Origin: Nostoc sp. NMS8
GTDB taxonomy: Bacteria; Cyanobacteriota; Cyanobacteriia; Cyanobacteriales; Nostocaceae
Length of the DNA: 64,000 nucleotides
Direction: 5' to 3'
Assembly (NCBI RefSeq): GCF_017115045.1
Contig: NZ_JABXKK010000112.1
Coordinates: forward strand, 1-64,000
Positions 1 through 7,946 of this stretch are shown piece after piece. The translations under genes and the position numbers were made by a program. The notes beneath the pieces are model-generated. The model saw nothing but the letters and a program-made list of their open reading frames with translations, was not told where the DNA came from and ran no database searches. The first letter of the stretch is position 1; each line of letters begins with the position of its first letter.

Positions 1-157
1 CCCCCCCTTCTACCCTTGCAATTTTACCTGTTTTAGGGAATGAAACAGCCCTGCCTTCTAAAGGGGGGAATCGGAATTAAAGTCCCCCAATTGATCGGGG
101 GATTTAGGGGGATCTAGAACGTTTTGATACCTACAATAGGACTTTTCAAACAACCTC
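1..157. repeat. MITE-like element, copy A (cut by window edge)
   Basis: The right end reads CTTTTCAAACAACCTC at 142-157, the inverted complement of the left end of a second copy at 7727. The interior has the same layout as the copies at 7727-7873 and 16020-16182: C/G-rich blocks flanking AACGTTTTG(A/C)TACC. The left end lies outside the window. The last base is also the first base of the TAG stop (157-159, read on the minus strand) of the next gene, so this insertion probably defines that gene's 3' end. No coding capacity. Confidence 0.75.
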
Positions 158-858
158 TAAGCTATATGCTGATAAGTAGTTAAGGGTAATCCAGTACGCT
201 GTTTCACATCAATTAACGATTTATACTCACCTCGTCGTTGCCTTTCTGCTACAATTTGTTCTGCGATCGCTCCGTCTAATCCACAAGCAATCAATTCTGG
301 AGTTGAATATGTATTTAATCGTTTCCAAGAAAAATCAGCTTCTTTTTTGTGGTTGTAGCCAAAAGTAATTAGCGGTGTAATTCTAGCCACTTGCTTTTCG
401 GGAATTCCGGCTATTTCTATCAACTCTTCTACATGAGTAAAAACATATCCCTCATTCATTAGAGATTCAATGTTATTTGCATAGACTATCGGGAGCCCTA
501 AATAGTTAACTAGTTCATTTTTAGAGCATTCATTAATATCTACTTTATCCCGATTACTGGCAACTAGATTTGCTAACTCTTGTTCTTCAGGAATTGGTAA
601 ATTCTTCGGATAAGTTTTAACTAAAAAAGATTTTCTCAGGTAGAATGCTACAGCGATTTGAGCCATCCAAATTGCTAACGCAAAATTATTTGCCGAAAAA
701 GCAAAAGCTAAAGCAGAGATGATAATTCCTATAACAATCCAAGTCTTAGTCTTAGATTTGTAACCACCGTAGGCAATGGCAAATCCTCCTAATATCGGAA
801 TTAATGAGAACCATACCCAAGCAGGAGTTTGTTGAAACCAATATTTAGATTGTGACAC
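157..858 (-). CDS. Membrane-anchored helix-hairpin-helix protein
   Basis: 233 residues from a GTG start. The first 75 residues hold two or three hydrophobic segments (around 14-32, 40-57 and 60-74), followed by a soluble part. The soluble part has two ComEA-like helix-hairpin-helix stretches, one beginning near VDINECSKNELVNYLGLP and one at the C-terminus (LIDVKQRTGLPLTTYQHI). HhH motifs usually bind DNA non-specifically; a membrane-tethered HhH pair suggests DNA uptake or a scaffold role, but this is inference. It lies 24 bases downstream of the TM2/SHOCT gene on the same strand, so the two probably share a transcript. The stop codon touches a MITE end. Confidence 0.7.
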   Translation of the reverse strand: MSQSKYWFQQTPAWVWFSLIPILGGFAIAYGGYKSKTKTWIVIGIIISALAFAFSANNFALAIWMAQIAVAFYLRKSFLVKTYPKNLPIPEEQELANLVASNRDKVDINECSKNELVNYLGLPIVYANNIESLMNEGYVFTHVEELIEIAGIPEKQVARITPLITFGYNHKKEADFSWKRLNTYSTPELIACGLDGAIAEQIVAERQRRGEYKSLIDVKQRTGLPLTTYQHIA

Positions 859-882
859 AATAAATTGACTGATGATTTGGAT

Positions 883-1224
883 TTACAAAAATTTCAGAAG
901 ATTTTGCCGTTTTTCTTCATACTCTTCTGCGGTAATTACACCAGAATCAAAAAGATTTTTTAAATCAGCTAGCGCACTGGTTGCATCTTTAGCAGATACG
1001 GCTCCACCTGTGTTTATTACACCTTGGTTATATTTTGTATTGAATTCAATATCTGACATAGTAATTAGCACAAATAACTCAACAAAGGCTATTAATGCCG
1101 GGATAAAAGTCCAAGAAAGGAACAAGTACAAAATACCTGCAACATTTTGTCCTAAATAAAATTTGTGAATTCCCAGAAACCCACCAAAAAAGCAAAGCAG
1201 AATTGCTGTAGATTTACTCCTCAT
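883..1224 (-). CDS. TM2 domain protein with C-terminal SHOCT motif
   Basis: 113 residues. The N-terminal half is a TM2 domain: a hydrophobic helix with the typical GGFLGIHKFYLGQ turn, then a second helix at about residues 33-56. The C-terminal 30 residues match the SHOCT pattern (L..L.D.GVIT.EEYE.KR..LL), a short helical module often fused to membrane domains. Together these are common in small bacterial membrane proteins of unknown role. It is the probable first gene of a two-gene unit with the HhH membrane protein. Function is not known. Confidence 0.8.
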   Translation of the reverse strand: MRSKSTAILLCFFGGFLGIHKFYLGQNVAGILYLFLSWTFIPALIAFVELFVLITMSDIEFNTKYNQGVINTGGAVSAKDATSALADLKNLFDSGVITAEEYEEKRQNLLKFL

Positions 1225-1300
1225 GTCATTTCTTTCCTTAATTAACTCTAATCAATATCTATTACCATTCAATACAATCAAAATTTTTAAATTTCCTTAA

Positions 1301-1513
1301 TTATTTATGTGTTTTATTATTGAATTTCCCTGTCATCAAAAAAACAATAATTATACATAGCTGGGATTCTATTAAGACTAAATATCCTTTAAATAGATAG
1401 TTTAAATCTAGGTTGGAATTGAAGTAAAAAATTAGAGAACCAATTACTATATATGGAAATAAACGTAACTGATAAAATTTAAGTTTTAGTTTTTGGTTCT
1501 TCAAGTTGCTCAT
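1301..1513 (-). CDS. Small hypothetical membrane protein
   Basis: 70 residues starting at ATG 1513. Two hydrophobic stretches (about residues 18-31 and 41-60) flanked by lysine-rich ends suggest a two-helix membrane protein. No Shine-Dalgarno sequence is visible and no family is recognised. It may be a chance reading frame in AT-rich DNA, although its orientation matches the two genes downstream. Confidence 0.4.
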   Translation of the reverse strand: MSNLKNQKLKLKFYQLRLFPYIVIGSLIFYFNSNLDLNYLFKGYLVLIESQLCIIIVFLMTGKFNNKTHK

Positions 1514-1900
1514 TAGCAGATAAAGTTATGTTGAACAATAATTGCTTCTCAACAATTGATTGGTTGCAACAAGTTTGTTTGGTTTAACAGATATTGACCA
1601 TATACAAAGGTAATTTTATCTAATTTATATCTGTTAAGCCTCACAATTTTTACCGAATTTACTTATAGTTACATCAACAAATTTACGTAAAGTTCCTGAT
1701 GACTAAAGTAAAGTACAAAGCAGAAAAAACACTGAGGTTTAGCTTTGATTGTTGTTCTAGACAATAAAATAATCCAAAATTAAAGCATGACAGTAATTAG
1801 TACTTATTGCCCTACTTTGTATAACTCTGATTCATGCCTAAAAGCTTGTTTTTAGTACAATTTGTTTCAGTAGCCCCAGGCTTTAATCTGAAAGCACTTT
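1514..1900. other. Intergenic, no feature seen
   Basis: About 390 AT-rich bases between two minus-strand genes. I see no strong hairpin, repeat family member or coding frame here. Any promoter for the 1301-1513 frame would lie in it. Confidence 0.5.
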
Positions 1901-2296
1901 TTATGCAGTTTTATCACTCTTAGTAGCTGCTTCCTCTGAAATTGCTCTCAAGCGTGTTGCTGTGCTTTTACGGATGCGATCGCTTTTGCGAACAGCACCC
2001 GCCATTTCATATTCCCGGCTATCTTTGCCATATTTAAAAGCAACCCCAATCAGCATTTTTTCGGTTAAATCGCTTAAATTTTTATCCAATTCGTCCATCT
2101 CAGTTCTAGAAGAATCAATCACGGCAAGAGCAGTATTATAAGCATCTATTTTGCTCCGGTATTGCTCAATTAGTTGTGTCATATTTTGTAAATTGCGCTC
2201 ATCCCCAAAATCCATACTGGGATCAATTGCTTTAAGTCCCGCCGCCCTTAATTCAGCTTTTTCTAAAACGCGGTATGTACGTTGCTTCCCAGGCAT
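1901..2296 (-). CDS. Hypothetical cyanobacterial helical protein
   Basis: 131 residues, ATG at 2296, TAA at 1901. The sequence is charged and helical without transmembrane segments. The middle (about residues 35-80) has heptad-like leucine/isoleucine spacing suggesting a coiled coil, and the C-terminus is basic (RKSDRIRKSTATRLR). I do not recognise a named domain. Normal codon use with an internal GCGATCGC site argues that it is real. Confidence 0.6.
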   Translation of the reverse strand: MPGKQRTYRVLEKAELRAAGLKAIDPSMDFGDERNLQNMTQLIEQYRSKIDAYNTALAVIDSSRTEMDELDKNLSDLTEKMLIGVAFKYGKDSREYEMAGAVRKSDRIRKSTATRLRAISEEAATKSDKTA

Positions 2297-2392
2297 AAAT
2301 GTATCCCTTTTATTCTGCTTTAGAGCTAGTTTGCCTTACTAAAGCTGTATCCTAGTTCAGTAAAATCCTCATAAATTAGTATCTGGTATGAC

Positions 2393-2638
2393 TTGAATAT
2401 CAGTATTTATCACAAAAATTATGTTTTTGTTGATGAAAGACATGTTTTTGTTAATGAAAGACATGTTTTTGTTAATGAAAGACATGTTTTTATTGATGAA
2501 AGACATGTTTTTGTTGATGAAAAAGATGTTTTTGTTGATGAAAAAGATGTTTTTGTTGATGAAACAGTTGCACTAAGCGACTGGAAGTTGCGGCTACACA
2601 GACAAAACCCGCCTACGCGGGTTTCAACAAGCCCTTAA
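2393..2638 (+). CDS. Doubtful repeat-encoded heptapeptide ORF
   Basis: An 81-residue frame from a TTG codon consisting mainly of seven heptapeptides of the form FV(D/N)E(R/K)(H/D)V, encoded by the 21-bp tandem repeat. The tail runs into the palindromic element at 2588-2683 and stops there. The only nearby ATG (2388) is followed immediately by a stop, and no Shine-Dalgarno sequence is present. The frame is open mainly because 21 is a multiple of three, so I treat it as probably non-coding. Confidence 0.2.
   Translation: MNISIYHKNYVFVDERHVFVNERHVFVNERHVFIDERHVFVDEKDVFVDEKDVFVDETVALSDWKLRLHRQNPPTRVSTSP
2421..2567 (+). repeat. 21-bp tandem repeat, seven units
   Basis: Seven direct units of 21 bases, each starting ATGTTTTT(G/A)TT(G/A)ATGAAA. 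Units 2 and 3 are identical, units 5 and 6 are identical, and the rest differ by one to a few bases. The array abuts a palindromic element at 2588. This length-variable type of array can change copy number by slippage. Confidence 0.9.
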
Positions 2639-2683
2639 TTTTTTATTAGTCCGCGTAGGCGGAGTTTGTTTGTATAGCCGCAA
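2588..2683. repeat. Palindromic element with 33-bp arms, copy 1
   Basis: The left arm 2588-2620 begins TTGCGGCTACACAGACAAA. The right arm 2651-2683 is its inverted complement with a few mismatches, ending TATAGCCGCAA. The loop is about 30 bases. A related element with the same GCGGCTA(C/T)ACA(A/G)AC ends sits at 36408-36533. It could fold into a long hairpin in RNA and may end transcription before the STAND pair. Confidence 0.8.
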
Positions 2684-2779
2684 TTTATAATTGCCAGGGC
2701 TAGATACTAAAAATTAGGGAATTTAGAACAAAGGCGGTGTATTAATATTTAGATACCATACACATAGTCAAAGCAAGAT

Positions 2780-3217
2780 ATGATACTGGAAACTGCTGCG
2801 ATCGCAATTGGCACTATAATAGCCACCAAAGCCTTAGAAAAAACAACCGAAAAAGTCACAGAGTCTTTAGTAGATAAGACTGGTAAGTTTCTCGTCACGC
2901 TGAAAAAACAGTCTCCCCATACTGTAGCAGCGATCGAGAAAGCACCAGAACAACCACTTGATTATGACAAGACTGTACGAGAGGTGGAATCTGCGGCTAA
3001 AGCTAATCCTAAAGTGGCTCAAGCTATGCAAGATTTAGCATTATTAACAGAAAATAATCCACCCTCTAACTTGGCTGAAATTCTGAAGGAGATAAAAGCG
3101 GCTGTGGAAAAATCTCAACAATCATACCCTTCAACTTTTACCCAAAACATCGAAAAAGCAATTAATGCGGCTCAAAACCAAACCATTGACCAAAGAGGTA
3201 GTACTTTTAATTTTTGA
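2780..3217 (+). CDS. Small partner protein of a STAND ATPase
   Basis: 145 residues, ATG at 2780, TGA at 3215-3217. The first 20 residues are hydrophobic (AIAIGTIIATKAL). The remainder is helical and polar, with an Ala/Lys-rich middle. It ends in QTIDQRGSTFNF, a Gln/Gly/Phe-Asn tail of the kind I associate with small proteins beside STAND and TPR signalling genes. Its stop codon is directly followed by the GTG of the STAND gene with no spacer, which implies translational coupling and fixed stoichiometry. I infer an adaptor or effector-associated protein; no enzymatic motif is visible. Confidence 0.6.
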   Translation: MILETAAIAIGTIIATKALEKTTEKVTESLVDKTGKFLVTLKKQSPHTVAAIEKAPEQPLDYDKTVREVESAAKANPKVAQAMQDLALLTENNPPSNLAEILKEIKAAVEKSQQSYPSTFTQNIEKAINAAQNQTIDQRGSTFNF

Positions 3218-5818
3218 GTGGAGTCGTCTGACGGGGAACGGACAAAGTTAAGCCCCACAAAATCTATTCCTTATCGCGGTTCTGTTAATTTTGTTGGGCG
3301 AGAAACGGAACTGAGAATGGTGCATGAAGACTTGCAGCGCGGAGATTATGTAGCAATAGCGGGAATGGGTGGCGTGGGCAAAACTGAATTAGCCACCCAA
3401 TACGCTAGACGATATCAACAAGATTATGGCGGGATTGCCTGGTTTAACGACAGAGAAACCAATCTCACTGCCGAAGTTTTAGAGTATTTCCAATTCCAAT
3501 TAGGTTTTGAGATTCCCCAAGAATTAGGAGGAAGACTTTTAAACCTTAAAGAACAAGTCGCTTGGTGTTGGTCTAGATATCCTAACTCTAAGTTGCCAAT
3601 TTTAATCGTCTTCGATGACGTAACTGATTTAGACAACCTCCGCCAAGTCGTTCCCAACAATAACCGCTTTCGAGTCTTAATTACTACTCGACTGCGAAAT
3701 TTAGACCCGAATTTTATTCAAGAGATTCCCTTAGATGTTCTCTCACCCCAAAAAGAACCAGGCAAAGCCTTAGAACTGTTAAAACGACTGTTAGGGGAAA
3801 AAAATAAGCGAGTCAAAAACCAAGCACAAGCCGCAACAGCAATATGTGAATGTCTGGAATATTTGCCCTTAGGCATAGAGTTAGTGGGAGGCTATTTAGC
3901 AAGCGACCCGGACATATCTTTAGATATCATGTTTGGGCGATTGCAAGAACGTAAATTAACAGAAGCAGCTTTACAAGACCGGGAAACTCTCAACTCGACT
4001 CAATTGGGAGTCAAAGCCGCCTTTGCTTTAACTTGGTCAGAACTCGACCCACTGGCGCAACAACTAGGAAAATTGTTGAGTTTATTTTCTCCTGCACTAA
4101 TTCTCTGGGATTTGGTTATTTGGGTAGCGACAGGTGGAGGAGAAGCAGAAAATGAGGAAGAAAGACAGCTAACTTGGTCAGAAAATGAATTAAACGAAGC
4201 TAGAAAGCAACTCTATGGGCGTAACTTGCTGCAACGGGTAGAAGAGAGAGAAGGATGTTATAAAATTCATACCTTAGTGCGGTGGTTTTTGCAAGAGCAG
4301 TTAGCGGCATCCGGCAAAACCAAATCAGTTTTAGAAACAACCTTTGCGATCGCTATGATAACCGTTGCCCAAATACTTCCCGATTCACCAACTTCTGAGC
4401 AGATTGAAAACATCAGAGATGTTGTTCCTCATCTCGAAGACCTGGGAAACCGTTTAATTGCAGAGATAAAGCAAGCAAAAGAGGCAGAGATAATTTCTCT
4501 AGCATCAGTTCCTAATGATGAAGTAATTTGGATATTTGTAGGGATAAAAAGATTTTACGAAGGACAAGGATTATATCAATTAGCAGAACCTTGGAGTGAA
4601 GAATGCGTAAATGTTTGCCAGTCCTTATTTGCTGGCGATCATTCCAATGTCGCTAGTAGCTTGAACAATTTAGCAGGACTCTACAATAGCCAAGGGCGCT
4701 ACAGCGATGCCGAACCTCTCTTAATTGATGCCCTGGCAATGACAAAGCGCCTGTTTGCTAGCGACCATCCCAATGTCGCTACTAGCTTGAACAATTTAGC
4801 AGAACTCTACAATAGCCAAGGGCGCTACAGCGATGCCGAACCTCTCTACATTGAAGCCTTAGCAATGAGAAAGCGCCTGTTTGCTGGCGACCATCCCAAT
4901 GTTGCTACTAGCTTGAACAATTTAGCAGAACTCTACAATAGCCAAGGGCGCTACAGCGATGCCGAACCTCTCTACATTGAAGCCTTAGCAATGAGAAAGC
5001 GCCTGTTTGCTAGCGACCATCCCAATGTCGCTACTATCTTGAACAATTTAGCAGGACTCTACAATAGCCAAGGGCGCTACAGCGATGCCAAACTTCTCTT
5101 AATTGATGCCCTGGCAATGACAAAGCGCCTGTTTACTGGCGACCATCCCGATGTCGCTACTAGCTTGAACAATTTAGCTTTACTCTACAATAGCCAAGGA
5201 CGCTACAGCGATGCCGAACCTCTCTTAATTGATGCCCTGGCAATGACAAAGCGCCTGTTTGCTAGCGACCATCCCAATGTCGCTACTGGCTTGAACAATT
5301 TAGCTTTACTCTACAATAGCCAAGGACGCTACAGCGATGCCGAACCTCTCTTAATTGATGCCCTGGCAATGAGAAAGCGCCTGTTTACTGGCGACCATCC
5401 CGATGTCGCTACTAGCTTGAACAATTTAGCTTTACTCTACAATAGCCAAGGACGCTACAGCGATGCCGAACCTCTCTTAATTGATGCCCTGGCAATGACA
5501 AAGCGCCTGTTTGCTAGCGACCATCCCAATGTCGCTACTAGCTTGAACAATTTAGCAGAACTCTACAATAGCCAAGGGCGCTACAGCGATGCAGAACCTC
5601 TCTACAAAGAAGCCTTGGCAATGTCCGATCGCATTTTCGGGGTTGATCATCCCACTACAGCAACAATTCGAGAAAATCTAGCAATCCTGCAACGCCAGTC
5701 TACTCCCCGTGCTATCTGGTTACGTCAGTTAGGTCAGTTTGTGCAAATCTTGTTAGCAATATTTATTTTACCTTTTTATCTATTGTGGCGATTGGCTAAA
5801 AAATTAATTCGTAATTAA
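3218..5818 (+). CDS. NB-ARC STAND ATPase with TPR array and C-terminal membrane helix
   Basis: 866 residues from GTG 3218. Residues about 20-300 are an NB-ARC module: Walker A GMGGVGKT at 49-56, Walker B-like LIVFDD near 128-133, an ITTR sensor near 150, and the LPLGIEL (GxP) motif near 216. A winged-helix-like stretch follows (about 260-370). Residues 473-808 are eight tetratricopeptide (Kinesin-light-chain type) units of exactly 42 residues plus a degenerate ninth. The last 25 residues contain a strong hydrophobic helix (QILLAIFILPFYLLW) with basic flanks, so the protein may be membrane-anchored at its C-terminus. STAND proteins act as ligand-gated oligomerising switches and some bacterial ones sense phage proteins. 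No effector domain is fused here; the small upstream partner is the candidate. The ligand is unknown. Confidence 0.85.
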   Translation: MESSDGERTKLSPTKSIPYRGSVNFVGRETELRMVHEDLQRGDYVAIAGMGGVGKTELATQYARRYQQDYGGIAWFNDRETNLTAEVLEYFQFQLGFEIPQELGGRLLNLKEQVAWCWSRYPNSKLPILIVFDDVTDLDNLRQVVPNNNRFRVLITTRLRNLDPNFIQEIPLDVLSPQKEPGKALELLKRLLGEKNKRVKNQAQAATAICECLEYLPLGIELVGGYLASDPDISLDIMFGRLQERKLTEAALQDRETLNSTQLGVKAAFALTWSELDPLAQQLGKLLSLFSPALILWDLVIWVATGGGEAENEEERQLTWSENELNEARKQLYGRNLLQRVEEREGCYKIHTLVRWFLQEQLAASGKTKSVLETTFAIAMITVAQILPDSPTSEQIENIRDVVPHLEDLGNRLIAEIKQAKEAEIISLASVPNDEVIWIFVGIKRFYEGQGLYQLAEPWSEECVNVCQSLFAGDHSNVASSLNNLAGLYNSQGRYSDAEPLLIDALAMTKRLFASDHPNVATSLNNLAELYNSQGRYSDAEPLYIEALAMRKRLFAGDHPNVATSLNNLAELYNSQGRYSDAEPLYIEALAMRKRLFASDHPNVATILNNLAGLYNSQGRYSDAKLLLIDALAMTKRLFTGDHPDVATSLNNLALLYNSQGRYSDAEPLLIDALAMTKRLFASDHPNVATGLNNLALLYNSQGRYSDAEPLLIDALAMRKRLFTGDHPDVATSLNNLALLYNSQGRYSDAEPLLIDALAMTKRLFASDHPNVATSLNNLAELYNSQGRYSDAEPLYKEALAMSDRIFGVDHPTTATIRENLAILQRQSTPRAIWLRQLGQFVQILLAIFILPFYLLWRLAKKLIRN
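4634..5641 (+). repeat. 126-bp coding repeat, eight units
   Basis: Eight in-phase units of 126 bases (42 codons) starting at 4634, 4760, 4886, 5012, 5138, 5264, 5390 and 5516 encode TPR units. The units at 5138 and 5390 look identical base for base, and the intervening one differs little, which suggests duplication of a two-unit block. Amino acid variation is confined mainly to unit positions 1, 5, 9, 15, 30-32, 37 and 42. The array can change length in frame by recombination. Confidence 0.95.
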
Positions 5819-5859
5819 AAGAGCGAGTTCAGGCGATAGAGATTGCAATCTAGTAGTTT

Positions 5860-6143
5860 AGAGCGATCATTCGCGCAGCGTCTCGAAGAGAAGACGTTGC
5901 CGTTGGCGGTAGCGTCTCTGAAAGAGAAGGCATCGCTTTTTTCTCATCAACAAAGGTGCGATCGCTAAACTTTTGCTTAAAGACAATGCCGGGAGCATCC
6001 CACTTTTTTGTATGTCATTGCGAGCGAAGCAAAGCAATCGCAAAATCTCTAACGAAGAGTGAGTCCATGCGATTGTTTGTCTACGAAACGCACTTGCGTT
6101 CGTCGTCCCTCCTCTCTACGAGACGCTACGCGAAGGCAATGAC
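5860..6143. repeat. Cluster of palindromic dispersed repeats
   Basis: The spacer between the STAND gene and miaB is made of Nostoc-type repeats. At about 5866-5936 there are GCGCAGCGTCTC / GTAGCGTCTCTGAAAGAGAAGG blocks. From about 6013 to 6143 there is an element opening with GTCATTGCGAGCG and closing with GAAGGCAATGAC, its inverted complement. Similar CATTGCGAGCGAAGC units appear near 34716, 45305 and 48671. No real gene is seen. Confidence 0.6.
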
Positions 6144-6145
6144 AG

Positions 6146-7516
6146 TTATTTTGTCAGCAAAACGGTTTGCCTCACTTCAACTGGTTCACCCGTCAAACTA
6201 AAAGGGCGAACTTCGGTAATTTTTACCTTCACTAATTGCCCTTGGAGTTCTTTGATATTGCCGCTAAAGAAGGTCAAACGATTACCACCAGTGCGTCCCA
6301 TCACCTGAGTTTGATCTTTAGGATTTTGGTCTTCTACTAAAACTTCTTCAATGCGTCCAAAGTAACGTTGCGATCGCTCTGCTACTTTCAAGTTTCCTAA
6401 ATGATTGAGCCGTTGCAGGCGATCGCTTTTTATTTCTTCACTAAGTTGATTGTCCCACAAAGCGGCTGGTGTCCCTGGGCGCGGCGAATATGCTGCTGTA
6501 TTCAACATATCAAAGCCAATATCTTCCACCAGTTTGAGAGTATTTTCAAACTGTGCTTCTGTCTCACCAGGAAAACCAACAATGGCATCGGCACTAATGG
6601 AAGCATCTGGCATATACCGCCGAATGGTATCGATAATCCGGCGATATTTCTCATGGGTATAACCCCGTGCCATCGCCTTTAAAAGTTCATTATCCCCAGA
6701 TTGAAAGGGAATGTGGAAGTGTTTACACACCTTGGGCAACTCAGCACAAGCCTGAATTAATCTCTCAGTAAAATAACGGGGGTGACTAGTCGCAAATCTT
6801 AGCCTTTCAATCCCCGGCACATCATGGACGTAATAAAGCAAATCTGTAAAGTTGTTCAGATGCCTACCTTCTGCTGTCACTCCGGGTAAATCTCTGCCGT
6901 AAGCATCAATATTTTGACCGAGTAGAGTAATTTCTTTATAACCTTGCCGTCCTAATTCTTCCATTTCAGCCCGGATAGCTGATGGAGTGCGAGATTGTTC
7001 GACACCGCGCACATTGGGAACTACGCAATAAGTGCAGCGTTCGTTACAGCCGTAAATCACATTTACCCAAGCAGTTACTTTACTATCTCGTCGCGGCTGG
7101 GTAATATCTTCAATAATGTGAACTGGCTCAGTTGCTACAACTTGGTTGCCTTCAAAGACCGACTCCAGCAAATCTTTCAGACGGTTGGCATGTTGTGGCC
7201 CCATTACCAAATCTAATTCTGGCACTCGCCGCAACAGCGCTTCTCCTTCTTGCTGGGCAACACAACCAGCCACAATGAGGGTTAAATCTGGCTGTTCATG
7301 TTTGCGCTTTGCTTGTCTGCCCAGGTAAGAATATACCTTTTGTTCCGCATTATCCCGAATTGTGCAGGTATTGTAGAGAATTACATCTGCGTTATTTGGG
7401 TCTTGGCACCACTCAAAGCCCATTTCTTCCAAAACGCCAGCCATGCGCTCTGAGTCAGCTTTATTCATCTGACAACCGAAAGTAGTGATGTGATATTGGC
7501 GTTTAGAAGTGGTCAC
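6146..7516 (-). CDS. miaB: tRNA-2-methylthio-N6-dimethylallyladenosine synthase MiaB
   Basis: Radical SAM methylthiotransferase that adds a methylthio group to i6A37 of tRNAs reading UNN codons. An N-terminal UPF0004 domain begins ITTFGCQMNKADSE, with cluster cysteines in FGC, NTC and AGC. The radical SAM CxxxCxxC motif is at about C157, C161 and C164 (YGCNERCTYC). A TRAM domain forms the C-terminus (LVKVKITEVRPFSLTGEPV). The frame is open to a TTG at 7537, but I choose GTG 7516, giving MTTSKRQYHITTFG and 456 residues, because a GGAG lies nine bases upstream. Both the GGAG and the GTG belong to a dispersed repeat also found at 55461-55497. Confidence 0.95.
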   Translation of the reverse strand: MTTSKRQYHITTFGCQMNKADSERMAGVLEEMGFEWCQDPNNADVILYNTCTIRDNAEQKVYSYLGRQAKRKHEQPDLTLIVAGCVAQQEGEALLRRVPELDLVMGPQHANRLKDLLESVFEGNQVVATEPVHIIEDITQPRRDSKVTAWVNVIYGCNERCTYCVVPNVRGVEQSRTPSAIRAEMEELGRQGYKEITLLGQNIDAYGRDLPGVTAEGRHLNNFTDLLYYVHDVPGIERLRFATSHPRYFTERLIQACAELPKVCKHFHIPFQSGDNELLKAMARGYTHEKYRRIIDTIRRYMPDASISADAIVGFPGETEAQFENTLKLVEDIGFDMLNTAAYSPRPGTPAALWDNQLSEEIKSDRLQRLNHLGNLKVAERSQRYFGRIEEVLVEDQNPKDQTQVMGRTGGNRLTFFSGNIKELQGQLVKVKITEVRPFSLTGEPVEVRQTVLLTK

Positions 7517-7548
7517 GTCGCTTCGCTCCGAATTCAAAATTCAAAATT
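7512..7548 (-). repeat. 37-bp dispersed repeat carrying SD and GTG start (copy at miaB)
   Basis: Read on the minus strand this matches 55461-55497 on the plus strand base for base over 37 positions. It begins AATTTTGAATTTTG, contains GGAG, then CGAAGCGAC, and ends with GTGAC. In both places the GTG is the likely start codon of a gene in the same register. The AT-rich first part is a heptamer-type tandem repeat (TTTTGAA). Confidence 0.85.
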
Positions 7549-7726
7549 AATGATCCCCATCAATAAATTTAGGGGCTTGTCTCATGAGTCGTTTTCGGTC
7601 ATGGGCGACTCTGCTTAATCAGCGTAATGTATTATAAGCTTTATTTCTATTCTATAAGTTTGAAATGCCAATACTAGCTCTGGCGATTAGAAATCAGAGG
7701 TAGGAGGCACGAGGCAGTATAAATTA

Positions 7727-7873
7727 GAGGTTGTTTGAAAAGTATTTCACTGTTTCAGATCCCCCCTAACCCCCCTTAAAAAGGGGGGAACCGGAATTGA
7801 AGCCCCCCTTAAAAAGGGGTTGGGGGGATCGATAACGTTTTGCTACCGACGAAAGAACTTTTAAAACATCCTC
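7727..7873. repeat. MITE-like element, copy B
   Basis: 147 bases with terminal inverted repeats: GAGGTTGTTTGAAAAG at 7727-7742 and CTTTTAAAACATCCTC at 7858-7873. The interior has paired C-rich and G-rich tracts (CCCCCCTTAAAAAGGGG) that can fold on themselves, and AACGTTTTGCTACC near the right end. Related copies lie at 1-157 and 16020-16182. No transposase is encoded, as expected for a MITE. Confidence 0.85.
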
Positions 7874-7946
7874 TTAAACGAGTTTCAAAAGCTTTGCATG
7901 AAAATGTTTTAGGAACTAGTATTTTTACTCAACACTCAACACTCAA

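Noticed and set aside
2421..2567. Tandem 21-bp array considered as a CRISPR
   Set aside because: Units are directly adjacent with no variable spacers and no cas genes nearby.
5956..6201. 81-codon frame before miaB
   Set aside because: Made entirely of palindromic dispersed repeats.
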